Of a stretch of 64,000 nucleotides of DNA, positions 53,678 to 62,657 are shown in pieces. Position numbers and translations under genes: made by a program. The notes below the pieces were generated by a model, which was not told the origin of the DNA, made no database searches, and saw only the letters and a program-made list of their open reading frames with translations. Source of the DNA: an uncultured Saprospiraceae bacterium (GTDB lineage: Bacteria; Bacteroidota; Bacteroidia; Chitinophagales; Saprospiraceae); assembly GCA_905480605.1 (NCBI GenBank), contig CAJQRD010000001.1, forward strand, positions 1 to 64,000, read 5' to 3'. Each line of letters begins with the position of its first letter. The stretch's first letter is position 1.

Positions 53678-54910
53678 ATGGATATTCTAAACAGCCAAAA
53701 ACACCCCTTCTTTTCGCCTCTCAAAAGATTCATCTACATATACATTTTAGCATATGCACTCACGTTGCAAATGTCTCCTTGGGGTTATCTCATGGAAAAA
53801 ATTATTGTAAAACCATTAACTGTCTCAGCTTCAAAAATATTTGGAATAAATATCGAAACATTTAGTGGTGGATCTGGTGATACTACATATGATTATTGTA
53901 AGATTTGTATTCTCCTTTTTTCAAGCCTATTAATCTTTCTTGGTTTATATCTAAAGAACAGATCGTTTGACAATACAAAATTAAGGAACTTGACTTTTAT
54001 CGTTTTAAGATATTTTTTAGCACTCTACCTTTTAATTTATGGTTTAAGCAAGGTATTCCCTCTTCAATTTGGCAATGGTATTCACGCATATACTTTGAGC
54101 AAAACATATGGAGAATCCTCTCCCATGAATCTATTGTGGACATTTATGGGATACTCAAGACCATACACCATCTTTGCTGGTCTTTCAGAAGTTATAGCTG
54201 GATTGTTTCTCCTCTTTAGAAAAACTACTTTACTTGGTGCATTGATTGCATTTGGAGTCATCCTAAATGTCTTTTTACTAAACCTATTTTATGATGTACC
54301 TGTAAAGCTATTCTCTGGACATTTACTAATGTTCAGTATTTTCATTATTGGTTACAATTATAAAACGTTACTAAATTTTTTCATATTCAATAAAGGTACT
54401 ACCACTATTGTATTTCCTGGATTCAATTTCAATGAATACGAGACTAAAGCCCTCTTGATATTAAAGAAAATATTTGTAGGTATTATCTTGCTAGTGATTC
54501 TCGGCTCATTCTTTGGTTTGAGCAACTTCATCAAAAAACCACATAAAGTTCAAACAGATGCTGAAGGTATGCACCGTGTTTTAAGCTTCGAAAAAAATGG
54601 AAAACATTTATACCGTAGTGCTGATGAAAAATGGCGTCAAATTATTATTTATGAAGATGATGGTTGGTTGATAGAAAATGAAAAAGGTAAAAGGAATTTT
54701 GAAGAAATAAGTATTGATACAATTACTAAAATAATCAATGATACCTCTGATGGACTATTAAGGTATTCTACAATTAATGATACTTTTAATTTTCAAGGCC
54801 AGTGGCAAGGGGACTCTTTACACATAAAAACACTTCGAACAAACATTATAGACCTACCTTTGAACAAACGTAAGTTTAATTTTATAAACGAAATCCCATT
54901 TAATCGGTAA
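53678..54910 (+). CDS. DoxX-like polytopic membrane protein
   Basis: A 410-residue protein with about seven to eight membrane segments in the first 310 residues and a soluble C-terminal domain of about 110 residues. The central part has the DoxX-like pattern YLLIYGLSKVFPLQFG and FAGLSEVIAGLFLLFRKT, as in SURF4/DoxX-type proteins. Its reaction is unknown. It starts only 14 nt after the B12 operon terminator and 9 nt before the dipeptidase gene, so the two are likely co-transcribed. Read-through from the riboswitch operon is possible but not expected. Confidence 0.7.
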   Translation: MDILNSQKHPFFSPLKRFIYIYILAYALTLQMSPWGYLMEKIIVKPLTVSASKIFGINIETFSGGSGDTTYDYCKICILLFSSLLIFLGLYLKNRSFDNTKLRNLTFIVLRYFLALYLLIYGLSKVFPLQFGNGIHAYTLSKTYGESSPMNLLWTFMGYSRPYTIFAGLSEVIAGLFLLFRKTTLLGALIAFGVILNVFLLNLFYDVPVKLFSGHLLMFSIFIIGYNYKTLLNFFIFNKGTTTIVFPGFNFNEYETKALLILKKIFVGIILLVILGSFFGLSNFIKKPHKVQTDAEGMHRVLSFEKNGKHLYRSADEKWRQIIIYEDDGWLIENEKGKRNFEEISIDTITKIINDTSDGLLRYSTINDTFNFQGQWQGDSLHIKTLRTNIIDLPLNKRKFNFINEIPFNR

Positions 54911-54919
54911 ATACAGACT

Positions 54920-56134
54920 ATGAAAAATTCATTTATTTTATTCATCATTGTTCTATTTCTTGCTTCTTGCTCAACATCAAAGCAAACTGTCTTATCAAAC
55001 GAGGCTAGAGCCAATATAATGGCACAAAAGTACATAATCACTGATGGACACGTCGACCTGCCTTACCGTTTAAAGATTTTAAATTTTAGATTTCAAAAAG
55101 AATATTTAGGTATTCCTATTTCATCAGAAAAAGGAGATTTTGATTTTGAACGTGCTAGAGAAGGTGGCTTGGATGCACCGTTTATGTCTATCTATGTACC
55201 TGCACGACTGCAAACAGAAGCTGGAGAATCTAAAGCACTTGCAGATTCATTGATTGACATGGTTGCAGGCATTTGTGACATCCATCCCAATAATTTCAGA
55301 ATTGCAAAATCACCAGATGATTTAAAAACTAATTTTAAAAAGAAAATTGTCTCCTTGCCAATGGGCATGGAGAATGGATCTCCAATTGAAGATAATTTAA
55401 AAAACATCCAACATTTTAAAAACAGAGGTATTTCATACATCACGCTCACCCATTCTCTCAACAATAGAATTTGTGATTCTTCGTATGACACAGTTAGAAT
55501 TCATAACGGCCTAAGTGCATTTGGAGAAGATGTGGTTAAAGAAATGAACAGAGTGGGAATCATGGTCGATATTTCTCACGTATCAGACAGTACGTTTTAT
55601 GATGTTATGAAGCTTACATCAAAACCTGTAATTGCATCTCATTCATCATGCAGACATTTTACGCCAGGTTTTGAACGTAACATGAACGACGACATGATAA
55701 AGGAGCTTGCCAAAAACAATGGAGTCATAATGATCAATTTTGGATCTAGTTTTATTGATATGAAAATACAAGCGGCTCGCGACAGTATGGGAGTTGCTTA
55801 CCGTGCCCAACTAAAAGAAAATAATCTGAAGGATGGAGATGACGAAGCCAAAGTAATTCTAGACAGTTACTTCGAAAACAATCCAGCCATGTGGAGTGAT
55901 GTAAAAGTTGTAGCCGATCACGTTGAACATGTAAAAAACCTCGTTGGAGTTGAGCATGTAGGATTTGGTTCTGATTTTGACGGTGTGGGTGACAGTCTTC
56001 CGAAAGGTTTAAAAGATGTTTCAGATTATCCAAATTTGATCAGAGAATTGTTAGATCGTGGATTCACTGAATCTGATATTGAAAAAGTATGCGGTGCCAA
56101 TTTAATGAGAGTTTGGTCTGAGGTTCTTAAGTAA
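54920..56134 (+). CDS. M19 (renal-type) membrane dipeptidase lipoprotein
   Basis: A 404-residue lipoprotein (signal ending LASC). The dizinc site of peptidase family M19 is present: ITDGHVDLP (HxD) near residue 41, MENGSPIE (bridging Glu) near 155, HSSCRH (His) near 240 and GSDFDGVG near 355. Family members hydrolyse dipeptides, including D-amino acid and beta-lactam-like substrates. Anchoring suggests a periplasmic or surface peptide-scavenging role. It follows the DoxX-like gene by 9 nt. Confidence 0.93.
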   Translation: MKNSFILFIIVLFLASCSTSKQTVLSNEARANIMAQKYIITDGHVDLPYRLKILNFRFQKEYLGIPISSEKGDFDFERAREGGLDAPFMSIYVPARLQTEAGESKALADSLIDMVAGICDIHPNNFRIAKSPDDLKTNFKKKIVSLPMGMENGSPIEDNLKNIQHFKNRGISYITLTHSLNNRICDSSYDTVRIHNGLSAFGEDVVKEMNRVGIMVDISHVSDSTFYDVMKLTSKPVIASHSSCRHFTPGFERNMNDDMIKELAKNNGVIMINFGSSFIDMKIQAARDSMGVAYRAQLKENNLKDGDDEAKVILDSYFENNPAMWSDVKVVADHVEHVKNLVGVEHVGFGSDFDGVGDSLPKGLKDVSDYPNLIRELLDRGFTESDIEKVCGANLMRVWSEVLK

Positions 56135-56164
56135 GATTGGAAATTCACAACCAGTGTTTCCAGT

Positions 56165-56413
56165 CTACTCTCTTTCCTTCAATTCTTCTTTGATATTTTT
56201 CAATTCTGGAAAAAATGAAGCCAAACCACGAATTAAACAAATGGTAATTATCAAAGTTGGCATATCCATTTCATTCGGCTTTAAATAATCTTGCATTACA
56301 AAGAAACCCAGTGCTAATATTAAAGGCACAAAAATACCCATCAAAGTTTTGGTTCCTTTCTGCTTATTGACAAGCTCCTCTTTTGTTAATTTCTACAATT
56401 TTGACTCTTTCAT
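56165..56413 (-). pseudogene. Small two-segment membrane protein with premature amber codon
   Basis: A minus-strand frame of 82 codons runs from ATG at 56413 to TAG at 56165. The seventh codon is TAG (56393-56395). After it the protein reads LTKEELVNKQKGTKTLMGIFVPLILALGF, then LKPNEMDMPTLIITICLI and ends ELKNIKEELKERE: two membrane helices with charged tails. It resembles small membrane proteins of Bacteroidota labelled redox-active disulfide protein 2. Either the gene is inactivated, or it starts after the amber codon at a non-ATG start such as the TTG/ATG pair at about codons 24-25, losing its N-terminal tail. Confidence 0.65.
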
Positions 56414-56621
56414 TTGTAGTAATACTTAATATTACCTAAAATATAAATAAAATTCAAGCAAAGATAACAAGGCAAAATCTGTCATGTTTTGTTACGTGTA
56501 ATAAAACCAACTCTGGTGCTTTTGTCTTTGACATAGCTCACTAATACTCAAGATCGCGAGGTCAAAGACACTCGCGAAGGATTAAATTAAAGTCTTTCAC
56601 TCGAACAAATATGAAACTTTA
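56414..56621 (-). other. Gap with overlapping inverted repeats after acyP
   Basis: TGTCTTTGAC (56523-56532) pairs with GTCAAAGACA (56561-56570), and CGCGAG (56555-56560) pairs with CTCGCG (56571-56576). The two stems share sequence and exclude each other. They may end transcription of the acyP operon. Confidence 0.6.
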
Positions 56622-56903
56622 CTACCGCCGCTCAATTCTAAATTCCTCCATCTGATTTGAGTCATATTCAATTTCATCGTATTCCATTATGGAAACATTA
56701 CCAGTCTTTGGACCTTTGTGACACCATTTTAGGAATTTTAAAACTGGTGCATTGTCTCCGTAAACATGAATTTCAACAGAACCATCTCCCAAATTTTTAA
56801 CCGAACCAAATAGACCCAATCTATCTGCTTCTTGCTTGGTGAAGAACCTAAATCCCACACCTTGTACAATACCTACACAATTTATTCGGTATCCTACTTT
56901 CAT
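56622..56903 (-). CDS. acyP: Acylphosphatase
   Basis: A 93-residue cytosolic enzyme that hydrolyses carboxyl-phosphate bonds. It has the complete signature VQGVGFRFFTKQEADRLGL with the substrate-binding Arg, followed by GSVKNLGDGSVEIHVYG with the catalytic Asn. Its ATG overlaps the stop of the phosphatase gene by one base (TAATG), so it is translationally coupled. Confidence 0.95.
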   Translation of the reverse strand: MKVGYRINCVGIVQGVGFRFFTKQEADRLGLFGSVKNLGDGSVEIHVYGDNAPVLKFLKWCHKGPKTGNVSIMEYDEIEYDSNQMEEFRIERR

Positions 56904-57352
56904 TATTTATGAGTTTCAACCAATTTAAAAACAGCAGTTTCGATCATATTGTAAACGGATTGAAAACCACCTTCGTAGTAAGGATCAGGGACTGCGCGGT
57001 TTTCACCAGGGTAGGCATAATTTAAGAGAAGTTTGACTTTATTACGATCTTCATCTGAAGTAGCAAGCTTAAGAATATTTTGATAGTTAGAACTGTCCAT
57101 TGCCAAAATCAAATCAAAATCATTGAAATCGCTTTTAACAAACAGTCTAGACCGCTGCTTGGAAATATCTATTCCATTTTTACGTGCCACATCTATAGAT
57201 CGACTATCTGGTAAATCACCTGAATGGAAAGAACTTGTGCCTGAGCTATCTACCGACCAGTTCAAAGATTGATTGTCGATCTCTTTTTGCAAAACACCAT
57301 GTGCCATTGGAGAGCGACAAATATTACCCAAACAAACCATTAGTACTTTCAT
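56903..57352 (-). CDS. Low-molecular-weight protein tyrosine phosphatase
   Basis: The 149-residue protein starts MKVLMVCLGNICRSPMAHG, the P-loop with catalytic Cys and Arg (CLGNICRS). The acid Asp is in AVPDPYYEGG near residue 118. Such enzymes reverse tyrosine-kinase signals or act on small phosphates. The gene lies 20 nt after the helicase gene and is coupled to acyP, forming a three-gene operon on the minus strand. Confidence 0.94.
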   Translation of the reverse strand: MKVLMVCLGNICRSPMAHGVLQKEIDNQSLNWSVDSSGTSSFHSGDLPDSRSIDVARKNGIDISKQRSRLFVKSDFNDFDLILAMDSSNYQNILKLATSDEDRNKVKLLLNYAYPGENRAVPDPYYEGGFQSVYNMIETAVFKLVETHK

Positions 57353-57372
57353 ATTAAATTTACTTTGTCAAA

Positions 57373-60300
57373 TTATTCAATATCTGATTTTTTACTCTCG
57401 CTACTATACTCCAATATTCGTTTAAATTCTATTGTATCACAATACTCTATCAACGATTTGTATATCGGCTTCCTAGATAATATCTCTTTCGCACCCAATA
57501 TCACAATATTTTCCTTGGCTCTCGTCAAGGCTACATTCAGCTTCCTATCTATGCCTTCTGAAGATTCATTGCTGATTGAATCCAACAACTGTGCCTGGCT
57601 CACTGCCAACGAAATAACAATTTGATTTCGTGACCCACCTTGATAACGTTCAATTGTATCCAAAGTCACATATTTGAGAGTTTCATCATCCAGCTCCTCT
57701 CCTATCATAGCAATTTGACTTCTAAATGGTGTGATAACCCCAAGTGAATTACGATTCATTACCACTTCATTTTTCTTGTAAATATCTTTCCAAATTTCAA
57801 TCAATTTGGCAGTAATTTTCGCCTCAACTCTATTCGTCTTTTTCATCAATGCTTCATCAATAGGAGTGTCAATAAACAACACTCGGCTGTTGATCAATTG
57901 TGTTTGCAATTCATCTTGAGATTTCAGTTTTGGCGCATCAATCAACCTGTCAATTCCAGCCATTACTTTCAATTGCCCTTCATAAAAATTAGGACTCACA
58001 AAATTTAAGATATCAGTATGCATTCTTCCTTGGTGACTGAGTCCTCCATAAGTCCAATTCCAGCCTTTGTCCTGACTCTGCATATACATTCGCTCAAACA
58101 GTGATGTTGACATGTTTCTTATGTTGGTGCTTTCAAGAAGTAGCTTACTGTCAACAATAGTCTTTGCCTCATCCTGACCTACTACTGCTGGCAATTGTTT
58201 ATGATCTCCAATCAAGATGAATTTTTTAAACTTTGACAAGAAACCTACCAGCATAGGTTCGAGCAACTGTGAAGCTTCATCAATAATAACCAAATCAAAA
58301 TCAGCAATTCCTGTCAAGTCTGTACGCCCTTGAAAAGAACTGATCGTAGAAATAAACACACGATTTTCTGACAGTTTTTTTTGTAAAATCCGTCTTGATG
58401 ATATCGTGTCAATTGTTTGAGAAAGCAGCTTTCCTTTAAACTTATCTTGGGTGGAATATCTAGATCCAATACGAATAAAGTTACCGCCTAAAACATCATC
58501 AACAGCCTCACAGATTTCATCGACCGCTCTATTGGTATATGCCAATAAAATAATATTAAGATCGGTTTGCTTGTAATAGTAATCCACAAAACTACGAATC
58601 ATCACACTCGTCTTCCCTGTCCCAGGAGGCCCCCAAAGCAGATAATAATCCTGACTGCTTATAGCTTGATTAAGCACTTGAGACTGTTCGTCAGTTAGTT
58701 TATCATTGTTGTAATGAATCTCCGATTCCGTTTGTAGAGGTGCTACCTCACCAAGTATTTGCTTTTTATAAATGTCAGGACTCTTCAAAAACCTATACAA
58801 TCCATTCAATTGCAAATGAAATCCACTGTCCAAAACATCAGATTCCAAGTGCCATGTTTCAAATTGATCAAAAATATCAAGATTCTTTTGTCGTGCTCGC
58901 AATCGTATACAAATCCGTTCAGAACTCAATTCAATTATCGTACATTTAAACAATTGACTTCTAAGAGCTGCGCGTTCTCTTCCATCATCAGGATAAAAAA
59001 CAGCAATATCACCAACACGGAACCGACTCAATTGAGAAGACTTTTCTGTAAACTCCAAATCAATGGTTGGCAATTTTTCTTTGGAAAAATTTTCCACTAT
59101 TTTTAAATATGACAGTATCCTGAAATTGTCTATTTTTTCATTCAATGGATCCAACCACAATGAAGCCAACCCGTTGGATTGATATACACCATGTCGCCCA
59201 ATTTTAGAATTTTGAAACTCTCGGTTTATAAAAGCTAAAAAGGAATTGTAATATGATTTTTCTACATCGCTAACTTTAGAATATGTTTCATAAAACAATT
59301 TACCATCTCGTTTAAGAAAGTTATAATTCTTTGGAATACGTTCAGGATTTAAAGCATCCAAAACTTTGAGAAAAATATCCGAAGATTGATCTGATAATAA
59401 ATCTTCCAACAAAACAATATCATTTCGAATTTCTAAGGCCTTATATTGTTTGGTTCGTACACGTGGTGCATAACGCAATCTCTTTCCATCCAAACTTGAG
59501 TAAAGTATATAATTGTTAGACTTCACCTTGCCATTATAAACTGACTCCATTATCAAATCATATAACAATGTTTGTACGTAGTGATTTTCATTTAAACCAT
59601 AACCATTTGCTTTAAACAATTTGCCACTTTTCAATTCTATAATATCGGATTGCTGCTTGGCTTGATCAAAATGATACATATCCAAACGTCCTTGGATTCC
59701 ATATTCAGGTGAATAAAAACTGGGTTCTAAATATGCTTTATCTTTTGTTATACCGGTTTCGGCCAATTCATTTTTTACAACATTTTTCAAATTGTCAAAA
59801 TGCAACTCTACTTTAGACAATAAAGCCCGCAAATCATCATCTGATAACCTTGCAAAATCCAAAGGCGCCAACTGAAAGATTTGCAACAAAAGTTCTTTGA
59901 AAGACAACTCACTGTCATGGACCAATTCATCTAAACAAAAATTTACAATATTTCCAACCAGCATGTGCACACTGAAATCATTTGGCAAAAGTTTTTTTGC
60001 TAAGTAAAATAATGAAGATGCACCATCACTTTGAAAGCATTCACTAATTGAAGTTACACCAATCAGTAAATCTGGTTTATATACAAAAGCCTTGGCAGTA
60101 CTTTCTTTGGATTTATAAATATTGACATCAACCAAATTTACAACAACAGGAAGTGAGATGTGCTTTTCTATTTTCAACAATTGCCTCACAAAGTCAGGAT
60201 CATCAAGGACTATAGTTTGCTTAATATAAGGTTTGTCTTCATCAAAATAAATTAACCTAATCTCTTCACCTACTTTTTCCAACTCGACAACATAAGCTTT

Positions 60301-60726
60301 AATAATTCTATTAAATGAAGAAACAGAATCAACTTGCTTTAAGTCTTCTTTTATTATTGGCCTTTCAACACCATTAGGAATTTCCTTACCCGTAACATGA
60401 TGGATGTTGGACCACAATACAAAGACACCCAATTTGTAAATTGGTGACAGATCCTCTTCAAGAATTCCACCTTTCTCAACATACCTTCTAAAAATATGGT
60501 TGTCGCGAATGAGCTTACCCTTTATATTATAATGTACACTTGAAAATGCAAGTCTCGAAAATAAAGTTGTAAAACTGATATTTTGATGATTCGTAATACT
60601 CTCAAAAAATAGGGAATACAGTTGAAAGAGAAAATACAATTCTTCTTTCCGTGTACAGTTTACATTTTGAACCTTTTGAAAGCTTACGATTAAAGCATCA
60701 AGTTGGTCTTGATTGTATGTCTTCAA
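57373..60726 (-). CDS. Dna2-like PD-(D/E)XK nuclease-SF1 helicase
   Basis: A 1117-residue protein. A Cas4/Dna2-like nuclease lies at about 330-430, with GRLDMYHFD and IIELKSGK giving the D...E-x-K catalytic triad, followed by QTLLYDLIM. An SF1B helicase covers about 680-1100: LLWGPPGTGKTS (Walker A, about 695), YTNRAVDEI, IIDEASQLLEP (about 813), IGDHKQLPAVV, a GVITPFRSQ segment, TIERYQGGSRNQIVISLAVS and NVALTRAKENIVILG. This is the domain order of Dna2-type nuclease-helicases. I see no clear Fe-S Cys set. A role in replication or repair is likely, and phage defence is possible. The start is TTG at 60726. An 18-bp palindrome lies 23 nt upstream. Confidence 0.85.
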   Translation of the reverse strand: MKTYNQDQLDALIVSFQKVQNVNCTRKEELYFLFQLYSLFFESITNHQNISFTTLFSRLAFSSVHYNIKGKLIRDNHIFRRYVEKGGILEEDLSPIYKLGVFVLWSNIHHVTGKEIPNGVERPIIKEDLKQVDSVSSFNRIIKAYVVELEKVGEEIRLIYFDEDKPYIKQTIVLDDPDFVRQLLKIEKHISLPVVVNLVDVNIYKSKESTAKAFVYKPDLLIGVTSISECFQSDGASSLFYLAKKLLPNDFSVHMLVGNIVNFCLDELVHDSELSFKELLLQIFQLAPLDFARLSDDDLRALLSKVELHFDNLKNVVKNELAETGITKDKAYLEPSFYSPEYGIQGRLDMYHFDQAKQQSDIIELKSGKLFKANGYGLNENHYVQTLLYDLIMESVYNGKVKSNNYILYSSLDGKRLRYAPRVRTKQYKALEIRNDIVLLEDLLSDQSSDIFLKVLDALNPERIPKNYNFLKRDGKLFYETYSKVSDVEKSYYNSFLAFINREFQNSKIGRHGVYQSNGLASLWLDPLNEKIDNFRILSYLKIVENFSKEKLPTIDLEFTEKSSQLSRFRVGDIAVFYPDDGRERAALRSQLFKCTIIELSSERICIRLRARQKNLDIFDQFETWHLESDVLDSGFHLQLNGLYRFLKSPDIYKKQILGEVAPLQTESEIHYNNDKLTDEQSQVLNQAISSQDYYLLWGPPGTGKTSVMIRSFVDYYYKQTDLNIILLAYTNRAVDEICEAVDDVLGGNFIRIGSRYSTQDKFKGKLLSQTIDTISSRRILQKKLSENRVFISTISSFQGRTDLTGIADFDLVIIDEASQLLEPMLVGFLSKFKKFILIGDHKQLPAVVGQDEAKTIVDSKLLLESTNIRNMSTSLFERMYMQSQDKGWNWTYGGLSHQGRMHTDILNFVSPNFYEGQLKVMAGIDRLIDAPKLKSQDELQTQLINSRVLFIDTPIDEALMKKTNRVEAKITAKLIEIWKDIYKKNEVVMNRNSLGVITPFRSQIAMIGEELDDETLKYVTLDTIERYQGGSRNQIVISLAVSQAQLLDSISNESSEGIDRKLNVALTRAKENIVILGAKEILSRKPIYKSLIEYCDTIEFKRILEYSSESKKSDIE

Positions 60727-60749
60727 TGTTATTACATTTTAAGTTGAAC

Positions 60750-60767
60750 TAATAAGAATTCTTATTA
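60750..60767. promoter_or_regulatory. Perfect 18-bp palindrome upstream of the nuclease-helicase operon
   Basis: TAATAAGAATTCTTATTA is fully self-complementary and lies in the promoter region of the minus-strand operon. It may be an operator; no cognate regulator is adjacent. Confidence 0.5.
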
Positions 60768-61078
60768 TTGGTCAACAAGCTTTCGAATGTACAATTTTTA
60801 TAAAATATATCAGAAATGCTAATTATTGAATAAAAAATTAGCAAAACATGATGCCTTAACCCCCAAATGAGCACTTTATACTTCATTAGAGATCATATTT
60901 TAAAATATAAATATAAAAAGGGTGACTTAATTTTTATTTATTCGTCAAAAAGTTACAAAGTCATTTAGGCACATATGGTGACAATCCACAAAACAATGAT
61001 TTAAAATGAATTGTTTGAATGCTTTGAATCTCTTCTTATATTGTAATTAACTACTAATAACTAAACTATATAAATAAT
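60768..61078 (+). other. 311-bp divergent intergenic region
   Basis: It should contain the promoter of the OmpA gene. The sequence is AT-rich with no exact TAnnTTTG near the start. No small gene was seen. Confidence 0.4.
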
Positions 61079-62494
61079 ATGAATTTATTGGATATTCTAA
61101 AAGACCAGGTTAGCGGATCTTTAGTATCACAAGCATCAAGATTTTTGGGTGCTGACGAATCTAACATCAGCAAAGCTGTTGATGGAATCTTCCCTGCTTT
61201 ATTGGGTAAAATGATTAGCGGATCAGAAGAAACAGGAGGTGCTCAAAAAATCTTTGACATGGCATCTAATATGGATGCAGGATTTCTGGATAACATTGGT
61301 GATTTATTTGGCGGAGGCGCTGCTAATGTTGCCAAGCTGATGAACTCAGGGTCGGGAGTACTTAACCTTCTTTTAGGAAACAATACTGGTGACCTAATTG
61401 AGAAAATTGAAGAATTTGCGGGTCTAAAAGGAAGTGCAGCTTCTTCTTTAACTAAAATGGCTGCCCCGTTTTTAATGTCTGCAGTTGGAAAATATGTCAA
61501 AGAAGAAGCATTAGATGCAGGTGGTCTTGGTAAATTTTTAGGCACTCAGAAGTCATCTGTTAAAAATGCGATGACTGATGGATTGTTATCTGCTTTAGGA
61601 GCTGGATTCCTAGGAAAAGATATGGGTGCTGTAATGGGCTTAGCCAATAATGGAATAAATGCTGGAAAGAGCATATTCTCAGAAGCTGCTGGCCTGGCTG
61701 GTGATGCTGTTGGAACAGGAAAAGATGCAGTTACAGAAGCAATCAATGTTGCAGGTGAAGCTACTGATTTAGCTAAAAAAGCAATGGCAGGCGCTGCTGA
61801 AAAGGCTGGAGATGCAACAGATACAGCCGTCAAAGCAGGTGGTTCATTGTTAAAGTGGTTATTGCCTTCACTTCTTGCATTGCTACTTTTGGGATATTTT
61901 GGAAAAAGTGGATGTAATGCAGTAGATAATACAGCTGCTAAGGTTTCAGAAACGACAACTGATGTCGTAAAAGAAGGAGCAACAAAGGCTGGAGATGCAG
62001 CAGGAGATGCCGCTTCAAAAGCAGGAAGCATACTTGCTTCAGCTTTTGGAAATATTGATGCAACAGCAAAGAAATTACTGGACAATATCAAGCTCACTGT
62101 TGGATCAGTTGGTGATCAAATGACAAAATTCATATCAGGTGGAATGAAAGGAGATGCCAGATTTAGATTCAACAATCTAAATTTTGCTACAGGTTCTGCT
62201 GTAATAGATGCAGCGTCAAGAGTTGAAATTGACAACCTGGCTGCTATTATGAAAGCATACCCTGATTTGAAAATACAAGTTACAGGTTATACATATAACA
62301 CAGGAGACGCTGCGAACAATCAGCAATTGTCTCAAGCAAGAGCGGTATCTGTAAAAGGAAGATTAATCCAACAGTCAATTGTTGGCAGCCGTATAGCTAC
62401 TGAAGGCAAAGGCCCTGCTGAACCTGTTGCCTCGAATAACACTGAAAAAGGTCGTACGGAAAACCGCAGAATTGAAGTGACTATTCTTAAGTAA
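61079..62494 (+). CDS. DUF937-OmpA family envelope protein
   Basis: In this 471-residue protein, residues 1-190 form a DUF937 helical domain (MNLLDILKDQVSGSL, FPALLGKMISG). A low-complexity Ala/Gly/Lys/Asp tract (about 195-260; GDATDTAVKAGG) is followed by a membrane segment LLALLLLGYFG (about 262-275). A second similar tract and a C-terminal OmpA domain (about 360-471) follow, with LNFATGSAVID, the peptidoglycan-binding motif region NNQQLSQARAVSVKGRL and GRTENRRIEVTI. There is no signal peptide; the internal segment places DUF937 in the cytoplasm and OmpA in the periplasm, bound to the wall. The pairing occurs in other Bacteroidota, but its role is not known. Confidence 0.88.
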   Translation: MNLLDILKDQVSGSLVSQASRFLGADESNISKAVDGIFPALLGKMISGSEETGGAQKIFDMASNMDAGFLDNIGDLFGGGAANVAKLMNSGSGVLNLLLGNNTGDLIEKIEEFAGLKGSAASSLTKMAAPFLMSAVGKYVKEEALDAGGLGKFLGTQKSSVKNAMTDGLLSALGAGFLGKDMGAVMGLANNGINAGKSIFSEAAGLAGDAVGTGKDAVTEAINVAGEATDLAKKAMAGAAEKAGDATDTAVKAGGSLLKWLLPSLLALLLLGYFGKSGCNAVDNTAAKVSETTTDVVKEGATKAGDAAGDAASKAGSILASAFGNIDATAKKLLDNIKLTVGSVGDQMTKFISGGMKGDARFRFNNLNFATGSAVIDAASRVEIDNLAAIMKAYPDLKIQVTGYTYNTGDAANNQQLSQARAVSVKGRLIQQSIVGSRIATEGKGPAEPVASNNTEKGRTENRRIEVTILK

Positions 62495-62513
62495 GTGATC
62501 GAAAGACAATCTT

Positions 62514-62548
62514 ATCCCGATGCATCTTTTTGCATCGGGATTTTTTTG
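62514..62548 (+). terminator. Rho-independent terminator of the DUF937-OmpA gene
   Basis: ATCCCGATGCA pairs with TGCATCGGGAT around a 6-nt loop and is followed by TTTTTTG, 19 nt after the stop. Confidence 0.9.
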
Positions 62549-62657
62549 TCTCATACTTCCGATATTACCAAACTGTTCAAAAGGCAAGAAACAAATTGGC
62601 AGAAGAATTTGATTATTTTACTATATTTAGATATCAGTAAAAGTCAATAGGTACAAT

